From an uncultured Clostridia bacterium (lineage in GTDB: Bacteria; Bacillota; Clostridia; TANB77; CAG-508), in the NCBI GenBank assembly GCA_934101145.1, contig CAKOPZ010000005.1, positions 10,889 to 74,888 of the forward strand: DNA of 64,000 bases, read 5' to 3'. Positions 14,943 to 23,759 of this stretch are shown here, one piece after another. The notes under the pieces were generated by a model. It worked only from the letters and a program-made list of their open reading frames with translations. It was not told where the DNA came from and did no database searches. The translations under genes were made by a program, and so were the position numbers. The stretch's first letter is position 1, and the number at the start of each line of letters is the position of its first letter.

Positions 14943-16934
14943 ATGAATTTAGAAGGTAGAGTTATAGGGAACCGTTATGAAATAATTAATCGAATTGGCA
15001 ATGGTGGTATGGCTACAGTATATAAAGCAAAAGACCTTACATTAAATAGATTTGTAGCTGTAAAGGTTTTAAGAGAAGAATTTACAACTGATGCAGAATT
15101 TATAAAAAGATTTAATATAGAAGCTCAATCTGCAGCATCTTTAGCACATCCAAACATTGTGTCAATATTTGATGTAGGACAAGAAGATAATATTTACTAT
15201 ATTGTAATGGAATTAATTCAAGGAAAAACTCTTAAGGAAATTATTGATGAAGATGGTGTACTTCCTTGGAAATGGTCACTAAATATTGCAATTCAAATTG
15301 CATCAGCTTTAGAGACAGCACATAAACATAACATTATTCATAGAGATATAAAGCCACATAATATAATAATTACAGAAGATGGTGTTGCAAAGGTAACAGA
15401 TTTTGGAATTGCAAAAGCTGTATCAAATTCAACAATTACCGCATTTGGTACAACAATTGGATCAGTTCACTATTTTTCACCAGAGCATGCAAGAGGTGGA
15501 TATACAGATGCAAAGTCAGACATATATTCACTTGGTGTTGTAATGTACGAAATGCTTACAGGAAGAGTTCCATTTGATGCAGATACACCCGTATCAATTG
15601 CACTAAAACATATGCAAGAGGAACCTGTAGAGCCAATTAAATTAAATCCATCTATACCATATTCTGTTAATAAAATAATATTAAAAGCAATGAAAAAAGA
15701 TACAAATTTAAGATATCAAAGTGCAACAGAAATGCTTAAGGATTTAACAATGGCACTAAAAGATCCAGATGGAAGTTTTGTTACAGATAGGGCAAATATA
15801 AATAACGGATATACTCAAGTAGTACCAACACTTTCAGGAGAAGAAATAAAAAAAGAAGAAACACACGTGCCAAACAGAGAGGCTAAATCAAACGAAAAGA
15901 AAAAAGGCAAATTGGCTACATATTTAAAAGAACATCCTGCTATGAAAGTTTTACTAATTATATTACTTATTATATTAATACCTGTTGCTGGATTTTTTGC
16001 AACAAAAGGGATATTAAATATTGGTAGAGCAAAAGATGTAGCACTTCCAAACTTCGTAAATATGACAAGAGAGGAAGCAGAGCAAGTTGCAAAAGACAAT
16101 AATTTAGTACTTGAAGTTGATGAACAATATGACAAAGATGTAGAACTTGGCAAAGTTATATCACAAGATCCAGGATATATGGAAAACTACAAAATAAAAG
16201 AAAAATCAACTGTAAAAATAGTTGTAAGTAAAGGAAGCAATACAAAAATTGTTCCTAAAATTGCAGGAGAGACTTACGACAATGCTGTAACACTACTTAC
16301 AGAGCAAGAACTTGTTGCAGAAAAAGTAGAAGAGTCAAGTAGCAAGGTAGAGGCAGGTTATGTTATAAGACAAGATCCAGAAGCAGATACAGAGGTTAAT
16401 GCAGGAGATACTATTAAGGTATATGTAAGTACAGGAATTAAACAAATTACAATGGATTATGTAATTGGTTCAAAAGAAGCGGATGCAAAGAAAAAACTTA
16501 AAGATTTAGGCTTTAGTGTAACAGTTGTATATGAAGAAGATACAACAAAAGATGATGGAGTTGTACTAAGACAATCAATTGATGCAGGAACTGTTTCAAA
16601 TGATGGTACAAAAGTTACAATTACTGTTAATAAAATAGCTCAAATAAAGCAAGGAACTGTAAATATTAATTTAAAATCATTAACAGGTGGTGTTATTGGC
16701 AAAGACGAGAATGGAAATGAAATAAATTCTACTGTAAAATTGGAAGTTAAAGTAACTTCACAAGGTTCAGAAGATACAGTATATAGCGAGAGTCATAGAA
16801 AAGATACAACAAGAGTTACAGTACCTGTTGAAGGAAAGGGAACAATTACAGTAAAAGTATTTATTGATGGAGTTAGAAAAGTACAAAAAACATTAGATTT
16901 AAATGGATCAAATACAGTATTAAACATTGATTAA
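14943..16934 (+). CDS. prkC: PASTA-domain Ser/Thr protein kinase PrkC/StkP
   Basis: This is a 663-residue membrane kinase. The cytoplasmic kinase domain (about 8-275) has GNGGMATVYKA (ATP loop), VAVKVL (Lys), HRDIKPHN (catalytic Asp) and DFGIAKA (metal Asp), with a Thr-rich activation loop. A single membrane helix (about 334-352) is followed by three extracellular PASTA repeats (about 366-570) and a further beta domain to residue 663. PASTA repeats bind muropeptide or lipid II. The family controls growth, cell-wall synthesis and germination. GGGAGAG lies seven bases before the ATG. Confidence 0.96.
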   Translation: MNLEGRVIGNRYEIINRIGNGGMATVYKAKDLTLNRFVAVKVLREEFTTDAEFIKRFNIEAQSAASLAHPNIVSIFDVGQEDNIYYIVMELIQGKTLKEIIDEDGVLPWKWSLNIAIQIASALETAHKHNIIHRDIKPHNIIITEDGVAKVTDFGIAKAVSNSTITAFGTTIGSVHYFSPEHARGGYTDAKSDIYSLGVVMYEMLTGRVPFDADTPVSIALKHMQEEPVEPIKLNPSIPYSVNKIILKAMKKDTNLRYQSATEMLKDLTMALKDPDGSFVTDRANINNGYTQVVPTLSGEEIKKEETHVPNREAKSNEKKKGKLATYLKEHPAMKVLLIILLIILIPVAGFFATKGILNIGRAKDVALPNFVNMTREEAEQVAKDNNLVLEVDEQYDKDVELGKVISQDPGYMENYKIKEKSTVKIVVSKGSNTKIVPKIAGETYDNAVTLLTEQELVAEKVEESSSKVEAGYVIRQDPEADTEVNAGDTIKVYVSTGIKQITMDYVIGSKEADAKKKLKDLGFSVTVVYEEDTTKDDGVVLRQSIDAGTVSNDGTKVTITVNKIAQIKQGTVNINLKSLTGGVIGKDENGNEINSTVKLEVKVTSQGSEDTVYSESHRKDTTRVTVPVEGKGTITVKVFIDGVRKVQKTLDLNGSNTVLNID

Positions 16935-16940
16935 AACAAA

Positions 16941-16976
16941 AAACTACACATGCAAATGTGTAGTTTTTGTTTTGAA
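16941..16976 (+). terminator. Intrinsic terminator after prkC
   Basis: AAAAACTACACAT / ATGTGTAGTTTTT stem with a GCAA loop. The T-rich 3' arm and tail fit termination in either direction. Confidence 0.85.
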
Positions 16977-17019
16977 GTATTTTTGGTAAAATATGCTTTC
17001 CAGAAAGCAGGAAGGCAAT

Positions 17020-17256
17020 CTAAATTGACTTGCTATTATTGTATAATTCATCAGGACATATGTCTGAGCCATTTATCCATGCAATTGAAAGTCCGTCAAT
17101 TTTTACAGTATTAAAAATTGCAATATTTTTTAAGTTCTCGAATTGCTTAAATTTCAAATAAGGTTTAACGTCAAATATTTTTTTCTCATTATTATCAAAA
17201 GTAATTAATAATTCATAATTTTCTAATGGAATAACATTAATAGCTCTAGGTCTCAT
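17020..17256 (-). CDS. DUF2442-family protein
   Basis: This 78-residue protein starts at the ATG whose first base is 17256, eight bases after GGAG and five bases after the stop of the DUF4160 gene. The pattern (YELLITFDNNEKKIFDVKPYLK... and a late SIAWINGSDICPDELY) is that of DUF2442. DUF2442 and DUF4160 genes are commonly paired and have been proposed as toxin-antitoxin-like modules. Neither partner's activity is visible here. The pair is inserted against the direction of the surrounding core operon. Confidence 0.8.
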   Translation of the reverse strand: MRPRAINVIPLENYELLITFDNNEKKIFDVKPYLKFKQFENLKNIAIFNTVKIDGLSIAWINGSDICPDELYNNSKSI

Positions 17257-17261
17257 ATAAA

Positions 17262-17528
17262 TCACTCCAATCCTTTTATTTTAATAATTTCTCCGTCATT
17301 ATTGTAAGAATACCAGGCTGCTTTTAGTTCATCTTGATGAAGTTCTATCCATGCATCAAGTAATTTTTTTTGCTTGTTTGGAATATATCCATCTAATACT
17401 TTACCATCTAAAGATACAGATATTTCATATTCGTTATATTTTATATGAATGTGTGGTTCGTTATGATGTCCACCTAACTCTTTATATATGTAGACAAGAA
17501 TACCATAAAATTGCGAAATAAGCGGCAA
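17262..17528 (-). CDS. DUF4160-family protein
   Basis: This 88-residue protein has a TTG start at 17528, supported by GGAGGTG five bases upstream and a TATAAT box close by. The DUF4160 hallmarks are FYGILVYIYKE, HNEPHIHIKYNEYE (histidine-rich strand) and a C-terminal LLDAWIELHQDEL helix. It is co-directional with and adjacent to DUF2442. The pair sits between prkC and rsgA, which are neighbours in many Firmicutes, so it is probably an acquired two-gene module. A toxin role is inference only. Confidence 0.82.
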   Translation of the reverse strand: MPLISQFYGILVYIYKELGGHHNEPHIHIKYNEYEISVSLDGKVLDGYIPNKQKKLLDAWIELHQDELKAAWYSYNNDGEIIKIKGLE

Positions 17529-17696
17529 ATTATCACCTCCATTATAGCATATTATTTTTCAAATTTCAAATTTTGGAAATATTATACAGAAAAAAATCTT
17601 TTAGAAAGAAGACCTAGAAACTATAATAGATTTATAACATTATAGGAAAAATATGTCAACAAAAACATATCGACATAAATCGATAAATTGTACTAA

Positions 17697-17725
17697 TTGT
17701 AAAAAAGAAAAATACATGATATAAT
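17697..17725 (+). promoter_or_regulatory. Promoter of rsgA-rpe
   Basis: TTGTAA, 17 bases, TATAAT, 34 bases before the TTG start of rsgA. Its presence suggests that the insertion of the DUF pair separated rsgA from the prkC transcript. Confidence 0.65.
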
Positions 17726-17759
17726 GTGAAAGCAAAAGATAATTTTAGGAGGAAAGAGT

Positions 17760-18647
17760 TTGCAAAAAGGAATAATAATAAGTAATATATCTGATTTATA
17801 TCATGTAGAACTTGAAAATGACAAAATATATATTTGCAATGCAAGGGGTAAATTTAAAGAAAACGATATAAGCCCTGTTGCAGGAGATAGAGTAGAAATT
17901 GATATTATAGATGAGCAAAAAGGTACAGGAGTTATAACAAAGATTGAAGACAGAATAAATGAAACGAAAAGGCCTAAAATGGCAAATTTAACACAAATTA
18001 TACTTGTACTTTCAATGAAACTTCCAAAGCCTGATTTAGAACTACTAGATAAACAACTTGCGTATTGCGAATTTATGCATATAAAGCCTATAATTGTTCT
18101 TAACAAAGTTGATTTAGTTGATGAAGAGGTTGCAAACCATATACAAAATGTGTATGAAAAAATTGGATATGATGTTATAAAAACAAATGCGAAGATGCAA
18201 ATTGGTGTAGAGAAAATTAAATCACACTTAAAAAATAATATAACAGCTTTTTCAGGAAATTCTGGTGTTGGAAAATCAACATTAATAAATGCTTTGTTTA
18301 ACAGAGAAATGACTCAAGAGGGAATGGTAAGTAGCAAAAACAAGCGAGGAAAAAATACTACAACACAAGTACTACTTTACAAAGTACAAGAAAATAGCTA
18401 TATAGCAGATACTCCTGGATTTTCTACATTTGAAATAACAGAGATAGAAAGCACTTATTTGTGCCATTATTTTATAGAGTTTGTACCGTATATAGAAAAG
18501 TGTGAATTTGTTGGATGTAGCCACATAAAAGAGCAGAATTGTGGTATAAAGCACGCTATAGAAGAAGGCAAAATATCACAGGAAAGATATGATAGATATT
18601 GCAAAATATATCAAGATTTAAAGCAAAAGGAGGCAAAAAAATGGTAG
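17760..18647 (+). CDS. rsgA: Ribosome small-subunit biogenesis GTPase RsgA
   Basis: This is a 295-residue circularly permuted GTPase. The TTG start is chosen because AGGAGG lies seven bases upstream. An N-terminal OB domain is followed by the permuted motifs: NKVDL (G4) before GNSGVGKSTLINAL (G1) and DTPGF (G3). The zinc-binding C terminus is CEFVGCSH...NCGIKHAI. It acts in late 30S maturation. Its end overlaps rpe by seven bases. Confidence 0.95.
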   Translation: MQKGIIISNISDLYHVELENDKIYICNARGKFKENDISPVAGDRVEIDIIDEQKGTGVITKIEDRINETKRPKMANLTQIILVLSMKLPKPDLELLDKQLAYCEFMHIKPIIVLNKVDLVDEEVANHIQNVYEKIGYDVIKTNAKMQIGVEKIKSHLKNNITAFSGNSGVGKSTLINALFNREMTQEGMVSSKNKRGKNTTTQVLLYKVQENSYIADTPGFSTFEITEIESTYLCHYFIEFVPYIEKCEFVGCSHIKEQNCGIKHAIEEGKISQERYDRYCKIYQDLKQKEAKKW

Positions 18648-19303
18648 AAGTTTCAACATCAATTTTGAGTATAGATAAAGAAAATGCTATAAAAACTTTA
18701 TACAACATAGAAACAGCAAAAACAGATTATTTTCATATAGATGTAATGGACGGAAAGTTTGTGAAGAAGAATACAAATGATGTAATGCTTGAGTACTGCG
18801 AGTATTTAAATAGTATTACAACAGTTCCACTTGATGTGCATTTAATGGTGAAGGATGTAGAACAATATATAAAAAGTTATTTGGTATTTGAACCAAATAC
18901 TATAACATTCCATTATGAAGCTGCAAAAAATGAAGATGAGTTAAAAAAATGGATAGATTTGCTTAAGGAAAACAATTGTAAGGTTGGCATTAGTATAAAG
19001 CCAGAAACACCGGTAGAAAAAATATATAAATTTCTTCCATATGTACACTTGGTTTTAGTTATGACAGTTGAACCTGGAGAAGGCGGACAAAAACTAATTG
19101 ATGATTGTGTTTTAAAAATGCAAGAATTAAAGCAATATATTGATGAAAATAATTTGGATGTATATATTGAGGCAGATGGTGGAATTAATACAGAAAATGC
19201 TGGAAAATTAGTGAATGCAGGCTGTGATATTATAGTTTCTGGAACTGCAATAACTAAATCAAATAATTTTGCAGAAACAATAAAAGAACTTAAAAATGCT
19301 TGA
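18641..19303 (+). CDS. rpe: Ribulose-phosphate 3-epimerase
   Basis: This 220-residue TIM-barrel enzyme interconverts ribulose 5-phosphate and xylulose 5-phosphate. The start is ATG 18641, seven bases after AAGGAGG inside the end of rsgA. Family motifs are STSILSID, HIDVMDGKFV (metal His and catalytic Asp), DVHLMV, MTVEPGEGGQ and the phosphate-binding ADGGI...VSGTAI. rsgA-rpe is the conserved Firmicutes order. Confidence 0.95.
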   Translation: MVEVSTSILSIDKENAIKTLYNIETAKTDYFHIDVMDGKFVKKNTNDVMLEYCEYLNSITTVPLDVHLMVKDVEQYIKSYLVFEPNTITFHYEAAKNEDELKKWIDLLKENNCKVGISIKPETPVEKIYKFLPYVHLVLVMTVEPGEGGQKLIDDCVLKMQELKQYIDENNLDVYIEADGGINTENAGKLVNAGCDIIVSGTAITKSNNFAETIKELKNA

Positions 19304-19327
19304 CAAATTGAAATTTAATGATAGAAT
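19300..19327 (+). promoter_or_regulatory. Promoter of pyrG
   Basis: TTGACA at the very end of rpe, 16 bases, TAGAAT. Confidence 0.65.
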
Positions 19328-19346
19328 AAAAACATCATTATAAGAT

Positions 19347-19413
19347 AAAGATAGATTAAAAAAAAACCCCTTTTTGAGGTTTTGGATTTTTTAATCTATC
19401 TTTTTTTGTTTTA
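19347..19413 (+). terminator. Strong hairpin in the pyrG leader
   Basis: AAAGATAGATTAAAAAA and TTTTTTAATCTATCTTT form a perfect 17-bp stem followed by TTTTG. It lies between the TTGACA/TAGAAT promoter and the pyrG ATG, so it can act as an attenuator. The loop contains an ACCCC-TTTTT / GAGGTTTT sub-hairpin. Confidence 0.75.
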
Positions 19414-19427
19414 GGAGGTAGTAAAAG

Positions 19428-21032
19428 ATGAAAACAAAGTACATTTTTGTTACAGGAGGAGTAGTATCAGGACTAGGAAAAGGAATAACTGCAGCATCAC
19501 TTGGAAGACTATTAAAAAACAGAGGATATAGGGTAATTAATCAAAAGTTTGATCCATATATAAATGTAGATCCAGGAACAATGAGTCCATATGAGCATGG
19601 AGAAGTTTTTGTGACAGATGATGGAGCAGAGACTGATTTGGATTTAGGACATTATGAAAGATTTACTGATGTTAATTTGAATAAAAACTGTAGTGTTACA
19701 ATGGGAAAGATATACCAAGAAGTAATTGAAAGAGAAAGAAGAGGAGATTATCTTGGAAAAACAGTTCAGGTAATACCACATATTACTAATATGATAAAAG
19801 AAAAAATTTATTCTTTTGAAAATGATGATATAGATATAGTTATAACAGAAATAGGAGGAACAGTAGGGGATATTGAAGGATTATCTATTATTGAAGCTAT
19901 TAGACAGGTAGGACTTGAAAATGCTGTAGAGGATGTTATATTTATTCATGTTACACTATTACCATACATAAGTGGCTCTAATGAGCTAAAATCAAAGCCA
20001 ACACAACATTCTGTAAAAGAGCTTCAATCATTTGGAATAAAACCAGATATTCTTGTGTGTCGTACAGAGGTTGATATTCCAGAAAATTTAAGAGAAAAGA
20101 TTGCACTATTTTGTAATGTAAGAAAAGAAAGTGTTATTGCAAATAAAACAGCATCTTGCTTATATGCAGTTCCATTAATGCTAGAGGAGCAGGGTCTTGC
20201 AAGAGAAGTGTGCAAGCATTTGCATCTTGAAAGTGTTGAACCTTGTAATGAGGCTTGGGCAGATATGGTTAAAAAAATAGAAGAACCTACAAACAAAGAA
20301 ATTACAGTTGGGATTGTTGGAAAATATGTAAAACTTGAGGATTCATATTTGTCTGTAATGGAAAGTTTGCATCATGCAGGATATGAAAATGGTGTAAAGG
20401 TAAATATTAAATTTATTGATAGTGAAACAGTAAATGAAAATAATGCAAAAGAAATACTAAAAGATTGCAATGGAATTATAGTTCCGGGAGGCTTTGGCGG
20501 AAGAGGAATAGAAGGGAAAATTCAAACTGTCAAATATGCTAGAGAAAATAAAGTACCATTTTTAGGTATATGTCTTGGAATGCAAATGGCTGTAATAGAA
20601 TTTGCAAGAGATGTGTTAAAACTTGAAAATGCTAATTCAGAAGAATTTGATGAAGTGTGTGAAAATCCTGTTATTCATATAATGTATGACCAAAAGGATT
20701 TAACTAAAAAAGGTGGAACTATGAGACTTGGAAGTTACCCATGTGTTATAAAAAAGGGAAGCATTGCAGAGAGCCTATATAAAGCAGATAGAATAGATGA
20801 AAGGCATAGACATAGATTTGAATACAATAATCAATATAGAGAAAATTTGGAAAATGCAGGACTTATCGTATCTGGTACATCTCCTGATGGCAAACTTGTG
20901 GAAATGGTTGAAATAAAAGACCATCCATATTTTATAGCTGCACAATTTCATCCAGAGTTTAAGTCAAGACCGGACAAGCCAGCACCATTATTTATGGGAC
21001 TTGTTAAAGCATGCAAGAGATTGGCTAAGTAG
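19428..21032 (+). CDS. pyrG: CTP synthase
   Basis: This 534-residue enzyme makes CTP from UTP, ATP and glutamine. The N-terminal synthetase domain begins [17 protein letters not shown] (P-loop) and contains the [10 protein letters not shown] segment. The C-terminal class I glutamine amidotransferase has the nucleophile Cys in FLGICLGMQ and the His/Glu pair in [16 protein letters not shown] lies nine bases before the ATG. A strong leader hairpin suggests attenuation control. Confidence 0.97.
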   Translation: MKTKYIFVTGGVVSGLGKGITAASLGRLLKNRGYRVINQKFDPYINVDPGTMSPYEHGEVFVTDDGAETDLDLGHYERFTDVNLNKNCSVTMGKIYQEVIERERRGDYLGKTVQVIPHITNMIKEKIYSFENDDIDIVITEIGGTVGDIEGLSIIEAIRQVGLENAVEDVIFIHVTLLPYISGSNELKSKPTQHSVKELQSFGIKPDILVCRTEVDIPENLREKIALFCNVRKESVIANKTASCLYAVPLMLEEQGLAREVCKHLHLESVEPCNEAWADMVKKIEEPTNKEITVGIVGKYVKLEDSYLSVMESLHHAGYENGVKVNIKFIDSETVNENNAKEILKDCNGIIVPGGFGGRGIEGKIQTVKYARENKVPFLGICLGMQMAVIEFARDVLKLENANSEEFDEVCENPVIHIMYDQKDLTKKGGTMRLGSYPCVIKKGSIAESLYKADRIDERHRHRFEYNNQYRENLENAGLIVSGTSPDGKLVEMVEIKDHPYFIAAQFHPEFKSRPDKPAPLFMGLVKACKRLAK

Positions 21033-21041
21033 TGAAATGAG

Positions 21042-21222
21042 AAGACAAAGAACAAAGCGACTTTAGGTCGCCCTTTGTTCAAAGCCGATTTGAGTTTTCG
21101 ACTAAAAGGAGAAAATCTCAAAGGCAATAGCGATTGTAGCATTATTATATACTAGGAAATGAGAAATTTCCTAGTATATAATAAAAACCTAGTTAAATTT
21201 AAAATTAACTAGGTTTTTTTAC
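21042..21222. terminator. Three successive hairpins between pyrG and the minus-strand gene
   Basis: GAACAAAG...CTTTGTTC, TATACTAGGAAAT/ATTTCCTAGTATA and AAAACCTAGTTAA/TTAACTAGGTTTTTTT follow each other. The last is a clear bidirectional terminator serving the convergent genes. The others have no assigned role. Confidence 0.75.
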
Positions 21223-21223
21223 A

Positions 21224-22411
21224 TTATTTATTTTCTACTGCACTATTTGTTTCTGTTTTAATTTTTTTATCTCCAATTTTAATTAGATGAACTAAAATCA
21301 TACCAAATCCTGTCATTGTAATTAAGAATGATAGTAGACCACCAACATATGGGATAATACCAATTAATTTAACAAGAACAATTGCAATAACTGTCATTAA
21401 TAAGAAAATTGGTAAATTGTCTTTTTTGATTTTTTCTGCTACAAATTTACCACAAGACATAGCAAATATGCTTTGTGAAACTGTTAATGCAAGTATATAA
21501 ACAGTAATTAATGCAACTGAAATACCTATACATAATCCACCTGTAAGTAGAAGTATTGCAAAAGAACCAGCTATGATAACTAGTGAACCTAGTAAACCGA
21601 TTCCAAGTGAAATAGGTGCTTTCTTTTTTAAACTTGTTCCAAGATTCTTTTTGAAGTTTGGAGCTAACCATGTTACAAGTAGTAATACAACTATTGTATA
21701 TAATATTGCTGACATAGTGCTTGATAAGAAAGCAACAGCTCTTTGAGCAAATGTTATTTCTTCAGAATCTGAACTTTGTGTAAAGTTTACTGTTCCTCCA
21801 ACCATTCCATCTGGAATAGAAATTTCATTTTTAGAAGTATAACTTAAGTTACCTACAATAAGATTAGAAGTATTTTCTGCAAAAGTAATACTATCTGAAT
21901 TTATGTAAGCATCTCTTTTTATTTGTCCTAAAATGTTTATAGCTCCAGAACTTACACGTATGTCTCTTGCAACAATTGCACTCTTTCCTAATGTAAAGTT
22001 TTGAGCAAAGCTGTAAATATCGTAGCAAACACCATTCATAGTGAAATCACTTGCACAGACAAATATGCTTCCATGGATGTAAGCACCTTTTGCAATTGTA
22101 ACTGTTTTACCAAATGCAAAAACATCTCCTCCAATTTCTCCACTTATGGTAATGTTGTTTCCACATGCAAATGCATTACCGTCAATAATTGAATCGATTA
22201 CAATATCATTATCAAAATTATATGAATCTGATTCAATGAATTGATATGTACTATTTGAATTATCTACAGAATTTGTTTTTGAGTCATCAGAAATTGGAAC
22301 TGCAGTATCTGCAGAAGTTACAACAGCATCTGATGCCATACAAACAGGAGATAAAAGCATTAGTACGGCTAGTACAACTAGCATAAATCTTGCTTTTAAA
22401 GTGTGTTTCAT
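21224..22411 (-). CDS. Bactofilin-like beta-helix membrane protein
   Basis: This is a 395-residue protein. The start is the ATG at 22411, nine bases after GGAGG. A signal peptide (about 1-30, ending near CMASDA) precedes a Ser/Thr-rich stretch, then a repetitive beta-helical domain (about 60-210) of short G-N-x-x-I-x-G strands, the polymer-forming cytoskeletal (bactofilin-like) pattern. The last 150 residues hold about four membrane helices. The orientation suggests that the beta-helix is outside the membrane. Such proteins are common in Clostridia, with no settled function. Confidence 0.75.
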   Translation of the reverse strand: MKHTLKARFMLVVLAVLMLLSPVCMASDAVVTSADTAVPISDDSKTNSVDNSNSTYQFIESDSYNFDNDIVIDSIIDGNAFACGNNITISGEIGGDVFAFGKTVTIAKGAYIHGSIFVCASDFTMNGVCYDIYSFAQNFTLGKSAIVARDIRVSSGAINILGQIKRDAYINSDSITFAENTSNLIVGNLSYTSKNEISIPDGMVGGTVNFTQSSDSEEITFAQRAVAFLSSTMSAILYTIVVLLLVTWLAPNFKKNLGTSLKKKAPISLGIGLLGSLVIIAGSFAILLLTGGLCIGISVALITVYILALTVSQSIFAMSCGKFVAEKIKKDNLPIFLLMTVIAIVLVKLIGIIPYVGGLLSFLITMTGFGMILVHLIKIGDKKIKTETNSAVENK

Positions 22412-22446
22412 AATATAATTCCTCCATTTCAATATATTCTGCAATA

Positions 22447-22475
22447 ATCATACATTGTTTATTTTTGTTTGTCAA
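22447..22475 (-). promoter_or_regulatory. Promoter of the bactofilin-like gene
   Basis: On the minus strand: TTGACA (complement of 22470-22475), 17 bases, TATGAT (complement of 22447-22452). It overlaps the end of the small Cys-rich gene. Confidence 0.65.
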
Positions 22476-22593
22476 TGGGGATAAAATAAATACAATCAGA
22501 ATTACCACAAATCTTTTGAAAGGTTACTTTTTTCAAGTAACACTTACCATCTTTTTGATATTTGCAATTAGAAGAACAATTAATATTAATCAA
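22459..22593 (-). CDS. Small cysteine-rich clostridial protein
   Basis: This is a 44-residue frame read on the minus strand from a TTG at 22593, about six bases after GAGGTG. The sequence has the pattern NCSSNCKYQKDGKC (Cys6, Cys10, Cys18), a later ICGNSDCIYF (Cys29, Cys34), and no hydrophobic segment. Four or five spaced Cys in 44 residues suggest a metal-binding knuckle. Short proteins with C..SC.YQ.DG.C...DC.YF are familiar from Clostridium genomes and are often misnamed as dehydratases. No function is assigned. Confidence 0.6.
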   Translation of the reverse strand: MININCSSNCKYQKDGKCYLKKVTFQKICGNSDCIYFIPIDKQK

Positions 22594-22594
22594 A

Positions 22595-22630
22595 TAAAAC
22601 ACCTCATCATATAGTATGAAGTGTTTTGGT
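22595..22630. terminator. Hairpin between nth and the Cys-rich gene
   Basis: AAAACACCTCAT / ATGAAGTGTTTT with one mismatch, followed by GG on the plus strand. Read from the minus strand it follows nth. Confidence 0.55.
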
Positions 22631-22648
22631 AAATTTATGCGTAAAACC

Positions 22649-23278
22649 TTAAAAATTATATGTTTTACAATATTTTTTTATTGTACATTTTTCACAAATA
22701 GGTGAGCGCGCAGTACAAGTATTTCTACCATGCCACATAAATAGATGGTTTACGTCCTTAAAATATTCTTTTGGAATTTGTCTTACGAGGTCTTGTTCAA
22801 TTTTTAAAGGATCAGATTCACTAGAAAGCCCAATTCTATTTGAGAGGCGCTTGGCATGTGTATCAACAGCAATACCTTGAGGCTTATTAAAAGCTTCTAA
22901 CATAACTACATTTGCAGTTTTTCTGCCAACACCAGGAAGCGAAATTAAATCATCCATATTGCATGGAACTTGTGCGTCAAATTCATCAATTAATTTTTGC
23001 GATGTGAGTTTAATATTTTTAGCTTTATTTTTATAAAATCCACATGGATGAATAAGTTCTTCTAATGTAGATGTATCAATATTTGCAAAGTCTTGAGGGG
23101 TAGAATATTTGCTAAAAATTGTAGGAGTTGTTTTATTTACTCTATCATCAGTGCATTGCGCAGATAAAATTACAGCAATAAGTAGTTCAAATGGGGTAGT
23201 AAAATCTAAGCTACACTTTGCATCTGGATAAGTTTTCTTTAAAATTTCTATCATATCTATTACATCTTTTTTATTCAT
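22649..23278 (-). CDS. nth: Endonuclease III
   Basis: This 209-residue base-excision-repair glycosylase/AP lyase acts on oxidised pyrimidines. The helix-hairpin-helix LPGVGRKTANVV carries the catalytic Lys, IAVDTHAKRLSNRIGL carries the catalytic Asp, and the C-terminal four-cysteine iron-sulfur loop is CTARSPICEKCTIKKYC. Length is typical. Confidence 0.96.
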   Translation of the reverse strand: MNKKDVIDMIEILKKTYPDAKCSLDFTTPFELLIAVILSAQCTDDRVNKTTPTIFSKYSTPQDFANIDTSTLEELIHPCGFYKNKAKNIKLTSQKLIDEFDAQVPCNMDDLISLPGVGRKTANVVMLEAFNKPQGIAVDTHAKRLSNRIGLSSESDPLKIEQDLVRQIPKEYFKDVNHLFMWHGRNTCTARSPICEKCTIKKYCKTYNF

Positions 23279-23428
23279 ATATATACCGTTCTTTCTACAT
23301 ATTTTCTACTTAATATTAAATCATAAATTATCAAAAATTACAATAACATTGGCATTACATAAAATGGTAACAAATGAAAGATTTAGCTAATATAATATAA
23401 TGAGAAAAAGATAGGAGGTATGTGGTAC

Positions 23429-23578
23429 ATGATTGAAGCACTGAAAAAAACATTGGGAGTTTGTATGATTGGGCTAGGTCTTGGAATTTTGCTTGTATTA
23501 TTACTTCCTATATCTGGTTGGCTATTTGCAATAGGTGTAGTTATTGTTGCAGTAGGACTTATGTGGTTATCATGTTAG
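23429..23578 (+). CDS. Small two-helix membrane protein upstream of spoVM
   Basis: This 49-residue protein starts at ATG 23429, ten bases after AGGAGG. After a short basic N terminus (IEALKKTLG) it is two hydrophobic helices (about 11-27 and 32-47) joined by an ISGW turn, a membrane hairpin with no charged tail. It ends 18 bases before spoVM and probably shares its transcript. The family is not recognised. A role in sporulation is only suggested by position. Confidence 0.7.
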   Translation: MIEALKKTLGVCMIGLGLGILLVLLLPISGWLFAIGVVIVAVGLMWLSC

Positions 23579-23596
23579 AAAGGGAGTGTATTTAGA

Positions 23597-23671
23597 ATGA
23601 CTATTGTTGTGAAAAAAGTTCCAAAGTTCCTGAGAGGATTTGTTAAATTAATTTTTGGAATAAAGGATTAG
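23597..23671 (+). CDS. spoVM: Stage V sporulation protein SpoVM
   Basis: This is a 24-residue peptide preceded by AAAGGGAG. Its core VPKFLRGFVKLIFGIKD matches the pattern of Bacillus SpoVM (LPKFLGGIVRAMLG...KD): a conserved Pro, then an amphipathic helix with Lys/Arg on one face. SpoVM inserts in the outer forespore membrane by sensing its curvature and anchors the spore coat base. Synteny supports the call. It sits beside rpmB and downstream of the prpC-prkC-rsgA-rpe block, as in Bacillus, though rpmB is inverted here. A terminator follows at 23678. Confidence 0.85.
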   Translation: MTIVVKKVPKFLRGFVKLIFGIKD

Positions 23672-23677
23672 AACACA

Positions 23678-23711
23678 AAAAAAGACTTGGTTAAACCGAA
23701 GTCTTTTTTGT
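23678..23711 (+). terminator. Intrinsic terminator after spoVM
   Basis: AAAAAGACTT / AAGTCTTTTTT stem, ten-base loop. It can serve the convergent rpmB as well. Confidence 0.8.
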
Positions 23712-23759
23712 ATTTACGCGCAAATAAATATATTTAAAATTATGATTTTCATAATCTAA

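Noticed and set aside
19300..19427. Bacillus-type pyrG control by reiterative G addition
   Set aside because: The predicted start region has no GGG run, so that mechanism is not supported. The hairpin itself is listed as a possible attenuator.
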